Assembly (NCBI RefSeq): GCF_013425765.1
Contig: NZ_JACCJZ010000001.1
Location: 1 to 64,000, forward strand
Direction of reading: 5' to 3'
DNA: 64,000 nt
Source of the DNA: Luteimonas deserti
Lineage (GTDB): Bacteria > Pseudomonadota > Gammaproteobacteria > Xanthomonadales > Xanthomonadaceae
In this document: positions 1 to 9,783 of the stretch, one piece after another
Position numbering within the stretch: position 1 is the stretch's first letter
Layout: every line of letters starts with the position of its first letter
Made by a program: the position numbers and the translations under genes
The notes under the pieces: generated by a model
The model's database searches: none
What the model was told of the DNA's origin: nothing
What the model saw: only the letters and a program-made list of their open reading frames with translations

Positions 1-1309
1 CCGCACCCGGGCGGCCCCCGCCGCGCTTGGCGTCCTCGGCCGCGCGTGCCTCGCGTACTTCGCGGAAGATCTCGTTGATGCTTTCGCCGTCCTCGTCGTC
101 CGGCTGCACACCTTCGCGCGGCTTACGCGGCAGCGCGGTCAGCAGGTCCTGGGTGACCGGCTCGGACGGGATCTTCTGCTCGATGTAGGCCTCGATGTCG
201 GGCAGCGAGGTCGCGTAACGCTCACAGGCGAAGCTGATCGCGTCACCTTCGGCGCCGAGGCGCGCAGTGCGGCCGATGCGGTGGACGTAGTCCTCGGCAT
301 CGAACGGCAGGTCGTAGTTGAACACGTGGCTGACGCCGTCGATGTGCAGGCCGCGGGCGGCGACGTCGGTGGCGACCAGCAACTCGAGCTGGCCGGCCTG
401 GAACTTCTTGAGCAGGCTCTCGCGCTTCTTCTGCGGCACGTCGCCCGACAGCACGCCGACCCGGTAGCCCGCCTTCTCCAGCGCCCGCGCGACCCGCTCG
501 ATGAAGGCCTTGGTGTTGACGAACACCATCGTGCGCGCGCCTTCGCTGCGCGACAGCAGGCCGATCAGCAGCGGCAGCTTCTCGTCGTCGGCCGGGTAGT
601 ACATCTTCTGGCGCACGCGCGCGGCAGTGATCGATTCGGTTTCGACGACCAGTTTTTCCGGCTCGTTCATGTGCTCGTAGGCGAGCTCGAGCACGCGGTG
701 GCTCAGCGTCGCCGAGAACAGCAGCGTCTGCCGCTCCGTGCGCACCGGCATGCGCCGCAGCAGGAAGCGGATGTCCTTGATGAAGCCGAGGTCGAACATG
801 CGGTCCGCTTCATCGAGCACGCACATCTCGCACGCGTGCAGGCTGACCACCTTGTGCTGCTTGACGTAGTCGATCAGACGGCCCGGAGTGGCGATGATGA
901 CGTCGGCGCCTTCCTGCAGGATCTGGCGCTGCTTGTCGTAGTCCACGCCGCCGTATACCAGCGCGAACTTCAGCCCCAGCTGGCTGCCGAACTTCACCGC
1001 GTCCTTGTGGATCTGGATCGCCAGTTCGCGGGTCGGCGCCAGGATCAGTGCGCGCGGATCCTCCGGCTTGCGGTCGGCCAGCGCGGGTTTCGACAGAAGA
1101 CGGTTGATCACCGCGACCAGGAAGGCCAGGGTCTTGCCGGTACCGGTCTGGGCCTGGCCGGCGACATCGCGGCCGTTGAGCGCCAGGGGCAAGGTCAGCG
1201 CCTGGATCGGTGTGCAGCGGGTAAAGCCCGCCTCCTCGAGCCCGGCGAGCAGGGCCGGGTGCAGCTCGAACGTCGAAAACGTGAGGTCTGTTAAAGGTTT
1301 ATCGCTCAT
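1..1309 (-). CDS. rhlB: ATP-dependent RNA helicase RhlB (3' end cut by window)
   Basis: DEAD-box RNA helicase, the helicase partner of the RNase E degradosome in gammaproteobacteria. About 436 codons are visible from the ATG at 1309; the C-terminus lies beyond base 1. The Q-motif region (TPIQ) is near residue 33, Walker A AQTGTGKT at residues 53-60, the PTRELA motif follows, the DEAD box lies in [12 protein letters not shown] near residue 162, SAT is motif III, and the second RecA domain carries ARGLHIDG and HRIGRTAR. The tail turns charged and Gly/Arg-rich (EDAKRGGG), as expected of the RNA-binding extension of RhlB. It is divergent from trxA with a 205-bp gap; rhlB-trxA-rho is the usual order in xanthomonads, which favours RhlB over other DEAD-box paralogues. 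Confidence 0.93.
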   Translation of the reverse strand, partial: MSDKPLTDLTFSTFELHPALLAGLEEAGFTRCTPIQALTLPLALNGRDVAGQAQTGTGKTLAFLVAVINRLLSKPALADRKPEDPRALILAPTRELAIQIHKDAVKFGSQLGLKFALVYGGVDYDKQRQILQEGADVIIATPGRLIDYVKQHKVVSLHACEMCVLDEADRMFDLGFIKDIRFLLRRMPVRTERQTLLFSATLSHRVLELAYEHMNEPEKLVVETESITAARVRQKMYYPADDEKLPLLIGLLSRSEGARTMVFVNTKAFIERVARALEKAGYRVGVLSGDVPQKKRESLLKKFQAGQLELLVATDVAARGLHIDGVSHVFNYDLPFDAEDYVHRIGRTARLGAEGDAISFACERYATSLPDIEAYIEQKIPSEPVTQDLLTALPRKPREGVQPDDEDGESINEIFREVREARAAEDAKRGGGRPGA

Positions 1310-1514
1310 GCGGGAATCTGTTCACCGTGTCCGGGCGTCGCCGGTTGCGGGCGCCGCGTGCTTGCGTGGGAGGCATCCGCGACGCAGACTGCCTGGAGCG
1401 GAACGCGTGGGTCGTCCCGCGATGCGCCGCCTTGATTCCGGCGGACGATCCCCCATTTTACCACCCATCCCGGCGCCGCGGCCGAATGCCTGCGCCCACC
1501 TACCGGAGAACCCC

Positions 1515-1841
1515 GTGAGCGACGCCGTCATCCATGCCACCGATTCCGACTTCGAGGCCACCGTCCTGCAGTCCGACGTGCCGGTCCTGGTCGATTTCTG
1601 GGCGCCCTGGTGCGGCCCCTGCAAGATGATCGCCCCGGCGCTCGACGAACTGGCCGGCGACTATGCCGGCCGTGCCAAGGTGGTCAAGGTGGACGTGGAC
1701 CAGAACCAGGCCACCGCGCTGAAGTATCACGTGCGTTCGATTCCGATGCTCCTGCTGTTCAAGGGCGGCCAGGTGCAGGCGACGCAGATCGGCGCGGTCG
1801 GCAAACCCCAGCTGGCGCAGTTGATCGACAAGGCGCTCTGA
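1515..1841 (+). CDS. trxA: thioredoxin 1
   Basis: Cytosolic thioredoxin of 108 residues, a protein disulfide reductase kept reduced by NADPH-thioredoxin reductase. The active site WCGPC lies in the segment [14 protein letters not shown] near residues 31-42, and the cis-proline loop SIPMLLLF is present. Length is normal for the family. The start is GTG at 1515, with GGAGA about 6 nt upstream; an open frame runs further upstream, but nothing there resembles thioredoxin. It is divergent from rhlB and followed by rho after 277 bp, the conserved xanthomonad order. Confidence 0.95.
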   Translation: MSDAVIHATDSDFEATVLQSDVPVLVDFWAPWCGPCKMIAPALDELAGDYAGRAKVVKVDVDQNQATALKYHVRSIPMLLLFKGGQVQATQIGAVGKPQLAQLIDKAL

Positions 1842-2118
1842 GCGCTGCCCGCGCCGCGCACGGGCGCGGCACCTGTATCCGCATCCGGCAGCCCGCTATC
1901 GAGGGTCGTCCCACCCTACGGGGCATGCCCGCCGTCTGAATCGCGCCCCCGCCGCCGCTTGCCGGAGGCCTGCCGGCGATGCTAGGTTTGCCGCACTCCG
2001 GTATGCGTTCTGCATGCCGCACCCATCTGGTCGCACCTGCCGGGCGCTGTTTCCCGGCTCTGCCGTCTCCAACCTTCCGCCCGATCCCGGGCGCTCGCAG
2101 CGAGCGAGGATTCTCCTC

Positions 2119-3888
2119 TTGTCCGACAACACCCCTGACGACTCCGGCGCGCCGACCGGCGACACGGCCGTGAAACGCGTCCGCAAGCCCCGTGCGGCCA
2201 AAAAGCCGGCCGACGCCGGCACCGAAGCCACCCCGCAATCCCAGCTCCAGCTCCCGCCGCAGGAGGCGCCGTCGCCCAGGGCACCGGCCCAGGGCAGCGA
2301 GCCACCGCGAGAGTCCGCGCCGCGCTCTGCCGGCGACCATGCCGGTCAGGACGGCGCGCAGCGCGCGGGTGGCGAACAGCGCCAGCCCCAGCAGGGCGGC
2401 CAGCCGCAGAACCCGGCAGCGCAGAACGGCCAGAACGGCCAGAACCGCCACGACCAGGCGCGCCAGGACCAGAACCGCCAGGACCAGGGCGATCGCGGCA
2501 ACCGGCGTGACCGCTTCAAGAACCGCCGCGACCGCCCCCGCGGTGGTCGCGACGACGGCCTGCCCCAGGACGGCGGCAACGACCACGCCCAGCGCCTGCC
2601 GCCGCCGAACGTGCCCGAAGGCTTTCCGCAGTATTCGCTGAGCGATCTCAAGCGGATGCCGGCGCACAAGCTGCTCGACATCGCCGACCAGCTGGCGATC
2701 GAGGGCGTGGCCCGCGCGCGCAAGCAGGACGTCATCTTCGGCCTGCTGAAGGTGCTGACGCGTCATGGCGAAGGCGTTGTCGCCGACGGCGTGCTCGAGA
2801 TCCTGCCCGACGGCTACGGCTTCCTGCGCGCGGCCGAGGCGAGCTACCTCGCCGGCCCGGACGACGTCTACATCTCGCCCAGCCAGATCCGCCGCTTCAA
2901 CCTGCGCACCGGCGACCACCTGCTCGGTCGCATCCGCTGGCCGAAGGACGGCGAACGCTACTTCGCGCTGTCGGTCGTCGACACGATCAACGGCGAGCCG
3001 CCGGAAGCCAGCAAGGGCAAGGTGCTGTTCGAGAACCTGACCCCGCTGTTCCCGCGCAAGCGCTTCAAGCTCGAGCGTGGTGACGGGTCCAGCGAGGACA
3101 TCGCCGGCCGCATCCTCGATCTGATGGCCCCGCAGGGCAAGGGCCAGCGCGCCCTGATCGTCTCGCCGCCGAAGGCGGGCAAGACGATGATGATGCAGCA
3201 GATCGCGAGCGCGATCACCTACAACCATCCCGACGTGCACATGATCGTGCTGCTGATCGACGAGCGTCCGGAAGAAGTGACCGAGATGCAGCGCACCGTG
3301 CGCGGCGAAGTCATTTCCTCGACGTTCGACGAGCCGGCTGCGCGCCACGTGCAGGTGGCCGAAATGGTCATCGAGCGCGCCAAGCGCCTGGTCGAGCACA
3401 AGAAGGATGTCGTCATCCTGCTCGACTCGATCACCCGCCTCGCCCGCGCTTACAACAACGTCGTGCCGAGCTCCGGCAAGGTGCTCACCGGTGGCGTCGA
3501 CGCCAACGCGATGCACCGCCCGAAGCGCTTCTTCGGCGCGGCGCGCAACGTTGAGGAAGGCGGTTCGCTGACCATCATCGCCACCGCCCTCGTCGACACC
3601 GGCAGCGCGATGGACAAGGTGATCTACGAAGAGTTCAAGGGCACCGGCAACTCGGAAGTGCACCTGGACCGTCGCATCACCGAGAAGCGCGTCTACCCGG
3701 CGATCAACGTCAACCAGTCGGGCACCCGCCGCGAGGACTACCTCATCGAGCCGGACCTGCTGCAGCGCATCTGGATTCTGCGCAAGTTGCTCCATCCGAT
3801 GGACGAAATCGCCGCGATGGAATTCCTGCTCGACAAGATGAAGAGCACGAAATCCAACGACGAGTTCTTCTCGTCGATGAAGCGCTGA
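2119..3888 (+). CDS. rho: transcription termination factor Rho with ~170-residue N-terminal extension
   Basis: Hexameric RNA-dependent ATPase/translocase that ends transcription. The conserved core begins near residue 172 (YSLSDLKRM) and matches the whole 419-residue E. coli protein: cold-shock-like RNA-binding domain (GYGFLR), Walker A PPKAGKT near 350-356, Walker [17 protein letters not shown], and the Q-loop/R-loop region. The start is TTG at 2119 (MSDNT...), chosen because GAGGA lies 8 nt upstream and Xanthomonas Rho proteins begin similarly; the open frame extends upstream to 2014 without homology. Residues 1-170 are disordered: a Lys/Arg patch, then Gln/Asn/Arg/Asp-rich repeats coded by near-repeats (cagaacggc) around 2420-2500. 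Such extensions are known in several high-GC bacteria and modify RNA binding. A strong terminator follows the stop. Confidence 0.95.
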   Translation: MSDNTPDDSGAPTGDTAVKRVRKPRAAKKPADAGTEATPQSQLQLPPQEAPSPRAPAQGSEPPRESAPRSAGDHAGQDGAQRAGGEQRQPQQGGQPQNPAAQNGQNGQNRHDQARQDQNRQDQGDRGNRRDRFKNRRDRPRGGRDDGLPQDGGNDHAQRLPPPNVPEGFPQYSLSDLKRMPAHKLLDIADQLAIEGVARARKQDVIFGLLKVLTRHGEGVVADGVLEILPDGYGFLRAAEASYLAGPDDVYISPSQIRRFNLRTGDHLLGRIRWPKDGERYFALSVVDTINGEPPEASKGKVLFENLTPLFPRKRFKLERGDGSSEDIAGRILDLMAPQGKGQRALIVSPPKAGKTMMMQQIASAITYNHPDVHMIVLLIDERPEEVTEMQRTVRGEVISSTFDEPAARHVQVAEMVIERAKRLVEHKKDVVILLDSITRLARAYNNVVPSSGKVLTGGVDANAMHRPKRFFGAARNVEEGGSLTIIATALVDTGSAMDKVIYEEFKGTGNSEVHLDRRITEKRVYPAINVNQSGTRREDYLIEPDLLQRIWILRKLLHPMDEIAAMEFLLDKMKSTKSNDEFFSSMKR

Positions 3889-3909
3889 GCCGGCGCGATA
3901 TCGGAGACA

Positions 3910-3938
3910 AAAAAGCCCCGCGGTATGCGGGGCTTTTT
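3910..3938. terminator. bidirectional intrinsic terminator between convergent genes
   Basis: A perfect 12-bp stem (AAAAAGCCCCGC / GCGGGGCTTTTT) with a 5-nt loop. A T-run follows on the plus strand, and an A-run of six (3909-3914) gives a U-tract on the minus strand. It lies 21 bp after rho and 16 bp after the stop of the minus-strand TonB-C gene, so it can stop both converging transcripts. Confidence 0.9.
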
Positions 3939-3954
3939 CGTGTGTCCGGTGCGC

Positions 3955-4812
3955 TCATCCTTCCAGCGGCGTCACCAGCCTGTAGCGCGACGTTTCCGGC
4001 GTCAGGCCGCCGGCCGCTACGGCGTCGGGGCTGAATCCCTCGGGCGTGGGCGCGGCCCAGTCAGGTGACGTGCGCGGACCCGGATGGTAGGCGCCCCAGG
4101 TGCCGTAGGCCGGCTCCCTCGCCCGGTCGAGAGAGTAGGTCACCGGTGTACGCACGACCCAGTAGCTCCGCTCCGCTTCGAGGCCCTCTGTGGGGGGCGT
4201 GAACTGCCACCGCTTCGCGGCGTCGATCGCGGCCTTGGCCAGGCGCGTACGGATGGTCTGCATCTGCGATCCGGTGCCCAGAGCGGTGAGGTTCACCTGC
4301 TCGGCGACCACGTCCTGCGCCGAGCCATCGCGTCCGACCTTGATCAGCAGATAGACAGTGCCGGTGCCCCCCATCATCGCGATTTCCTGCGGGTACCGCG
4401 GCGGCACCATCCGGGCCGCACGGACCTCGGACGGGTCGTCCTCCGAGCGCTTATCGCCGAAATGCGCGCTGGCGATGCGCATGTTCATTTCCCCGTTCCC
4501 TGCCGGGGTGGCGACCAGACGCAACGCCATCTTCGCCCGGGCCGGAGCAGAGCCCGAGGCGTCCGTCACCGGCTCGAAACGCATCGAGGGAACGAAGCGG
4601 TCGATCAGTGCGACCACGTGCGGCGGCAGCTTTCCGGGCTCGTCGACCGCATGGGCGATCACGCCGCCACCAGCGTCGATGTCGACATGTCCGGTGACCA
4701 GCATGCTGGCCTCCACTTCCTGACGCGCCTGTCGCGCAGTCTGGGCGTCGGCGTCGGGCGCGACGCCCGCGAGGGACACCGCGACCAGCGCGGCGGCGAG
4801 AAATCGGTTCAT
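3955..4812 (-). CDS. periplasmic protein with TonB C-terminal-like domain (paralogue 1)
   Basis: Predicted secreted protein of 285 residues. The start is ATG at 4812, giving a clean signal peptide (MNRFLAAALVAVSLAGVAPD) with likely cleavage after ADA; an upstream in-frame ATG at 4854 would bury it. Residues ~130-210 carry the TonB-C/energy-transducer signature: PPRYPQEIAMMGGTGTVYLLIKVGRDGSAQ, here split as PPRYP, then GTVYLLIKVGRDG, then AIDAAKRWQFTPPTEG. There is no N-terminal transmembrane anchor or Pro-rich spacer as in true TonB, so it is probably a soluble periplasmic TonB-like protein of unknown role. It is a tandem paralogue of the next minus-strand gene, sharing EASMLVTG and EQVNLTALGT. 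The shared terminator at 3910 follows it. Confidence 0.75.
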   Translation of the reverse strand: MNRFLAAALVAVSLAGVAPDADAQTARQARQEVEASMLVTGHVDIDAGGGVIAHAVDEPGKLPPHVVALIDRFVPSMRFEPVTDASGSAPARAKMALRLVATPAGNGEMNMRIASAHFGDKRSEDDPSEVRAARMVPPRYPQEIAMMGGTGTVYLLIKVGRDGSAQDVVAEQVNLTALGTGSQMQTIRTRLAKAAIDAAKRWQFTPPTEGLEAERSYWVVRTPVTYSLDRAREPAYGTWGAYHPGPRTSPDWAAPTPEGFSPDAVAAGGLTPETSRYRLVTPLEG

Positions 4813-5183
4813 GGATGCATCCTGCAGTAGACCGGGAGCCAGACAGTGCCGCATGCACCGGGCCGCAGCAAGTCGAGTGGCGCGGGATTGGTCGGGACAC
4901 GCCGCCCGACCCTCTCCCTGCGGCGCATGCGCATTCCATGCGCAGGCTCCCGCGCACGCGGCGCGTGTGAGCTGGCAGGCTCATGACCATCCTCGTACGC
5001 GTGTCGTCACGCCGGCCCCGTCACCCGTGACGTCGAATCGGCGGTACGCGCCATTGCCTGTGCGCGTCCACCCACTGTCGAGCGCGCTGAACAGCCTACG
5101 TCCCGCTGCCGGCCACACACGCGCCGGACGCGCCGGCGCGCTGATCGACGGACGCTGGCCCACGACACGCGGGCGGCAGGAAC
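4813..5183. other. intergenic gap, no gene seen
   Basis: This 371-bp stretch between the two tandem TonB-C paralogues is free of convincing coding sequence: the open frames crossing it have no recognisable protein features. It should hold the promoter of the downstream paralogue (read leftward), but I could not pick out a clear -35/-10 pair. Confidence 0.5.
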
Positions 5184-6047
5184 TCAGTCCCCCAGCGGCG
5201 TGAGCAGCCTGGGCGAACCGGATCCGGCCACCAGGCTCGAGCCGGCCAGTGCATCTGCACTGGCGCCGTTCGCGCCCGGCACTGCCCAGGCCGGGCGCTG
5301 CACGGGTCCGGGGTGGTACGACACCCATTGCCCGTATGCGGGAGACGGTTCGCCGTCGAACGAAAACGCGAACGGCCAGCGCAGGACCCAGTATGCGCGG
5401 CCCGCGTCGGGCCCTTCAGTCGGCGGCGCGAAGCTCCAATGCCGGCGAACGGTGTCGACCGCGCTGCTCGCGAGCGACTCGCGCACCTTCCGCATCTGAT
5501 GCGCGGTGCCGAGCGCGGTGAGATTGACCTGCTCGACGGCGACGTCTTCCAGCCGGCCATCGCGGCCGATCTTGATCAACAGGTAAACCACCCCTTTCCC
5601 GCCGATTTCGGCGGCCGCGGCGGGATAACGGGGCGGGCGGATCGGCTCGATCACGCGCAGGGCACCCTGACCTGTGCGCTCGGGCCGCTCACCGAAGTAG
5701 GCGCTGGCGATGCGTATCACAGCCGTGCCGTCGTCCCCCGGCATGGCCAGCAGGCGCAGGCTCATCGTGGTATTCACAGGTCCGGTCGAGCCATCCCCGT
5801 GCAGAGAGTCGAAGCGCAGGCCGGATATCCGGCGGTCGACGAGATCGGCGACCTCGGGCGGTAGCATCTCGCGCCCGTCCAGCGCGTGTGCGGTCACGTG
5901 GCCATGCTCATCGATCGCCACCCGTCCGGTCACCAGCATGCTGGCTTCCATCTGCTGGCGAAGGTCGGTGGCCGACTGCGCCGCGGCCTGGGGCACCGGG
6001 CCGGCGAACACGGTCATGCCGAGTACGGCAGCGAGCACACGGTGCAT
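5184..6047 (-). CDS. periplasmic protein with TonB C-terminal-like domain (paralogue 2)
   Basis: A 287-residue secreted protein paralogous to the gene at 3955-4812. The start is ATG at 6047, which gives a signal peptide (MHRVLAAVLGMTVFAGPVPQ) with likely cleavage after AAA. Shared landmarks in order: MEASMLVTGRVAIDEHGHV near residue 33, PPRYP near 140, GVVYLLIKIGRDGRLEDV, EQVNLTALGT, and RRHWSFAPPTEGPDAGRAYW. The TonB-C-like fold sits in the centre, with an unrelated Pro/Gly-rich C-terminal tail. The function is unknown; the TonB-C fold suggests binding of an outer-membrane or peptidoglycan partner. A 371-bp gap separates it from its paralogue, so the two may be transcribed separately. Confidence 0.73.
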   Translation of the reverse strand: MHRVLAAVLGMTVFAGPVPQAAAQSATDLRQQMEASMLVTGRVAIDEHGHVTAHALDGREMLPPEVADLVDRRISGLRFDSLHGDGSTGPVNTTMSLRLLAMPGDDGTAVIRIASAYFGERPERTGQGALRVIEPIRPPRYPAAAAEIGGKGVVYLLIKIGRDGRLEDVAVEQVNLTALGTAHQMRKVRESLASSAVDTVRRHWSFAPPTEGPDAGRAYWVLRWPFAFSFDGEPSPAYGQWVSYHPGPVQRPAWAVPGANGASADALAGSSLVAGSGSPRLLTPLGD

Positions 6048-6131
6048 GGCGCTTCCTGCGGCGGATGAGCCCGGAGTGTGTCGGTGCGGTCCCTGGCGCG
6101 CAAGCACCGCGCCGACGTCGACGGCCGGTGC

Positions 6132-9100
6132 TCAGCGCTCCCGGAGGAACCGTGCCATCGACACACCATCGGCGGTCGCGGCGGGCGCGAACTCGGCGGC
6201 CACGTCGACGAAACCGCGCATCACCGCGATCTCGCGTGGAGTGCGGTTGAGCGCATCGCGCAGGTCGGGATCGGCGCCGGCGCGCAGCAGGCGGCGGGCC
6301 AGGCGCAGCTGGCCGTGCAATCCGGTCAGGTGCAGGGGACCGAAGCCGCGCGCGTCGCGCGCCTCCAGCGACACGCCTTCATCGAGCAGATGCTCGAGCG
6401 CGGCGAGCACCACGTCCTCGTCGCAGACGGTTCCGGGTTCGGCGCGGGCGCCCAGCAGCAACAGCAATGGCGTGACCCCACCCGCGGCGGGCGCATCGAC
6501 TTCGGCGCCGGCCAGCAGCAGGGTGTCGAACAGTGCCAGCAGGCGTGCGCGGTCGCGCGAAGTGAAGCCGTAAAGGGCGGCGCAGTGCAGCGGCGTCAGG
6601 CCCTGCGCATCGACGGCGTGGATGTCGGCACCGGCGGTCAGCAGACGCGCGGCGATGTCCGGCAGACCCAGCGCGGCGGCCAGCATCAGCACACTGACCT
6701 CGCCGGGCAGGCGCTGGTCGAGCGCGGCGCCGGCGGCGAGCAGCCGCTCGACCACGGCGGCGTGGCGCATGCTCACGGCCGCCGACAAGGGCGTGGCCCC
6801 GGATTGCGCCGCGCAGGCAGGATTCGCGCCTCGTTCCAGCAACAGCTCCACGACCGCGGCATGGCCGCGACCGGCGGCGCGCAGCAGGGCGCTGCAGCCC
6901 TGGCTGTCGGCGCTGTCGATGGCGAAGCCGAGATCGAGCAGGCGCCGCACCGCGTCGGCGTCGCCCTGCATCGCGGCTGCCGGCAGGTCCGTCGGCTCCA
7001 GCGCGCGGCGAGGTGGAACCCAGCCGCGCCAGTCGAGCCAGTCGGCAAGATCGCGCCGGCCTGCCGACAACGCCACGCCGAGCGGTGTCTGTCCATCGGC
7101 GGCACGCGCAGAGGCCGAGGCGCCGTGACGCACCAGCGTCCGCAGCACCGCTTCGCGGCCCAAGGCGGCGGCCAGGTGCAGCGCGGTCATGCCCCGCGAG
7201 TCCCGCGCATCGAGGTCCACGCCACTGTCGACCAGACGTTCGAGCAGACGAGGCCAGCCCAGGCGCACGACCAGCGACAACGGAGGATCGCCCTGCGGCG
7301 ACGCGGCGAACGGGTCGGCGCCGCGTGTCAACAGATCGAGGGCGACACGTTCGTACACGCGGGACGCATGGTCGCCCTCGACGCAGGCGGCCAGATAGCG
7401 CGCCAGACCGCCGGACCCGCCGGGTGACGCCCCGTGCTGCAACAGGAGCTGCAGAGCGGGCAGTAGCGGCGGAGTCGCGCCGAGCAACGTGGTCAGCGCG
7501 GTCCGGCCAAGGGCGTCACGCACCTCCACGTCGGCGCCACGATCGAGCAGCCAGGCGATCCGGTCGACCGCGGGCGGCGCTTCCGCATCGAGGATCAGAC
7601 CGCCCAGTTCGGCAGGTGAGAGCAACCGGAGCACCGGCTCGAGTCCGTCGAAGCGGCCTTCGCGCAGGCTGTCGCGCAACAGCATGACTGGGGTCCGGCC
7701 GTCCGCCGCGACCGCAGCGTCACCCGCGACGTTCGCCGGCAACGGATAGTCGGGATCGAGCGCACGGACCAGGGCCCAGCGGCCCGCGGCCGCGGCACCG
7801 TCCACCGGGCGCCGGCCCTGGGCGTCCACGACGTCGGCGGACACGCCGAGCGCGAGCAGCCGCTGGACCACGGGCACGGACGGCGCTTCGCCGGCGCAGG
7901 CGAGCACGATCGCGTTGCGGCCGCCGATATCGACCGCGGCCACATCCGCGCCGGCCGCGACCAGTGCTTCGAGCGCCGCGAGTCGTCCACTGCGCGCCGC
8001 GTCGAGCAGGGGCGTGCGCCCCTCGTTGTCGCGCGCGCGCACGTCGGCGCCCGCTGCCAGCAATGCCGCCAGGATTTCGACGTGCCCGCTCGACGCCGCC
8101 ACGTGCAGGGCACCGCGGCGCCCGCCGTCGCGCGCGTCCACCCGTGCCTTGTGGCGGATCAGCAGCTGCACGCCGGCCGCGTCGTCCTCGTCGCCGCCGG
8201 CAGCCGCAAGCAAGGCCGGCGTGCCGCCCTCGACATCGGGGCGCGCGCCGCGCTCGAGCAGAAACTTCGCCAGGCGCCAGTTGCCCGCGGCGCAGGCGAC
8301 GCCGAGCGGCGTCAGGCCATCGTGGTTGCGTGCTTCGAGGTCCGCGGCGGCGTCGCCGAGCAGTGCCGCCACGCCGGGATCGGAGCTGCGCGCGGCCAGA
8401 TGCAGCGGCGTATTGCCTTCGTGGTCGGTGACCCGCGGGTCGGCGCCGTTGGCCAGCAGCGTCATCACGGCGTCGGGCCGGCCGTGCCAGCTGTCGCGGG
8501 TGGCGGCCAGCAGCGGCGTCATGCCCGCGTGGGCCGCGTTGACGTCGAGCCCGCGGCCGATCAACGCACGCAGCAGGCGCAGGTCCGGCAGTACGGCCGC
8601 GAGCACGGTCAGGCTGCGCTGATCGCGATCGTCGGTCGCGGGCAGTGCCCGCACATCGGCGCCAGCCTCAATCAATGCCAGCGCACGCTCGACACGTCCG
8701 CCACGCGCGGCTGCGTAGAGCGCGGCTTCCGGCGCGGCGTCGGCGGGCTCTTCGAACAGTGCCGCCGCCGGATCGCCCTGCATCTCGATCACCTGCATCG
8801 GCAGCGGCGCCGGGGGCGCGAGGCGCTGCAGCACGAGGTGCAGACCCGTCCAGGCCACACCCGAAGCCAGCACGAGCGCAAGGCGGAGGCCGGGGCCCGC
8901 CGAGGGCAGCCACACCGGCAGCAACACCAGTGCGACGATCGCGGCCACTGCCGTGGCGGCCACGACCCCACGCCAGCTCGCCGTGTCCTGGTCTGCGAGC
9001 GAGCGCCAGTGCTGGCGCAGGTCGCCGCCATCACGCTCGAGCGCATGCCACAGCGGCCACGTGCGCCAGAACGCGATGATCGCCAGTCCGACCACCACGC

Positions 9101-9422
9101 TCGTCGCGAGTGCCGCGCCGAGCTGGCCGCCGTCTCGCAGCGCGCGCATCGGCCAGGCGACGCAGGCGGCAGCGACGCCGATCGCACCCGCCCAGGCGGC
9201 AAGCAGCGACAGCGCGTCGCGGCGCAGGGTGGACGGCTCGACGGGCGTCCGCCCGCGCCACGCCCGCACCGCCAGCGCATAGGCCGGTTGCGCCAGCGCA
9301 CCGGCTACCGCGGCCAGGATGCCGCCGACGCCCGTCGCCAGCGTCAGCAGCAGCGCCGCGGCGATGACCGCCGGCCCTGCACGCCGCGCAGGAAGGGGTG
9401 CCCGCCCGGCCGCCTCAGGCAT
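6132..9422 (-). CDS. giant membrane-anchored ankyrin-repeat protein
   Basis: 1096 residues. The first ~205 residues carry about five hydrophobic segments (near 18-45, 72-92, 103-123, 150-172 and 178-200), which should place it in the inner membrane. From ~230 to ~1070 the protein is a run of roughly 20-25 ankyrin repeats, with recurring GxTPLHLAA, GADVxARD and LLxxGAD signatures (EGNTPLHLAARSS, RGMTALHLAAALGR, GLTPLHCAALYG). Ankyrin solenoids bind proteins; no enzymatic domain is visible. Similar large ankyrin proteins are found in xanthomonads, but I know of no assigned function. Its start overlaps the end of the YcgL-domain gene by 8 bp, implying co-transcription and translational coupling. 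Confidence 0.8.
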   Translation of the reverse strand: MPEAAGRAPLPARRAGPAVIAAALLLTLATGVGGILAAVAGALAQPAYALAVRAWRGRTPVEPSTLRRDALSLLAAWAGAIGVAAACVAWPMRALRDGGQLGAALATSVVVGLAIIAFWRTWPLWHALERDGGDLRQHWRSLADQDTASWRGVVAATAVAAIVALVLLPVWLPSAGPGLRLALVLASGVAWTGLHLVLQRLAPPAPLPMQVIEMQGDPAAALFEEPADAAPEAALYAAARGGRVERALALIEAGADVRALPATDDRDQRSLTVLAAVLPDLRLLRALIGRGLDVNAAHAGMTPLLAATRDSWHGRPDAVMTLLANGADPRVTDHEGNTPLHLAARSSDPGVAALLGDAAADLEARNHDGLTPLGVACAAGNWRLAKFLLERGARPDVEGGTPALLAAAGGDEDDAAGVQLLIRHKARVDARDGGRRGALHVAASSGHVEILAALLAAGADVRARDNEGRTPLLDAARSGRLAALEALVAAGADVAAVDIGGRNAIVLACAGEAPSVPVVQRLLALGVSADVVDAQGRRPVDGAAAAGRWALVRALDPDYPLPANVAGDAAVAADGRTPVMLLRDSLREGRFDGLEPVLRLLSPAELGGLILDAEAPPAVDRIAWLLDRGADVEVRDALGRTALTTLLGATPPLLPALQLLLQHGASPGGSGGLARYLAACVEGDHASRVYERVALDLLTRGADPFAASPQGDPPLSLVVRLGWPRLLERLVDSGVDLDARDSRGMTALHLAAALGREAVLRTLVRHGASASARAADGQTPLGVALSAGRRDLADWLDWRGWVPPRRALEPTDLPAAAMQGDADAVRRLLDLGFAIDSADSQGCSALLRAAGRGHAAVVELLLERGANPACAAQSGATPLSAAVSMRHAAVVERLLAAGAALDQRLPGEVSVLMLAAALGLPDIAARLLTAGADIHAVDAQGLTPLHCAALYGFTSRDRARLLALFDTLLLAGAEVDAPAAGGVTPLLLLLGARAEPGTVCDEDVVLAALEHLLDEGVSLEARDARGFGPLHLTGLHGQLRLARRLLRAGADPDLRDALNRTPREIAVMRGFVDVAAEFAPAATADGVSMARFLRER

Positions 9423-9687
9423 CGGTGCCCCAATCGTCGGTCAGCGGGTCGGCCGCCAGCGTCGCCGGCATCTGCAGATGGAAACCGTGCTGGCGCAAGT
9501 TCGCACGCACGCGCTCGGGATTCTCGCGTGCCAGCCGGCGGCCGGGGACCAGCGCCACATCGAGCACGAACGTCAGGGCACCCAGCTGCGCGCGCACGGG
9601 GTCGGGCAGCACATCGAAGGCGTCGCGGGCGGACAGATACACGTAGGCATCGGCCTTGCGCTGGCATTTGTAGACGTAGGCGTGCAT
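9415..9687 (-). CDS. YcgL domain-containing protein
   Basis: A 90-residue protein starting at ATG 9687 (MHAYVYKCQRKADAYVYLS). The N-terminal AYVYK...ADAYVYL block and the middle LTFVLDVALVPGRRLARENP block match the YcgL (DUF709) family, small proteins of unknown biochemical role widespread in gammaproteobacteria. An in-frame ATG seven codons earlier is possible, but the family starts at the MHAYVYK methionine. It is the first gene of a two-gene unit with the ankyrin protein (8-bp overlap). Confidence 0.85.
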   Translation of the reverse strand: MHAYVYKCQRKADAYVYLSARDAFDVLPDPVRAQLGALTFVLDVALVPGRRLARENPERVRANLRQHGFHLQMPATLAADPLTDDWGTDA

Positions 9688-9783
9688 GGCCGGAAACCGC
9701 GGAAACACCGGCGATTGTGCGGGAAAAGCACCCCGATGGGTATGCCGCGGAAGGACGGAGCGGCCGCGCGCGCGTGGCCGGGT

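Noticed and set aside
281..1294. Plus-strand open frame opposite rhlB
   Set aside because: Shadow of RhlB on the minus strand, which has all DEAD-box motifs.
2420..2510. Tandem short repeats as a possible CRISPR or satellite
   Set aside because: They are codon-level repeats within the disordered Rho extension, in frame and without spacer structure.
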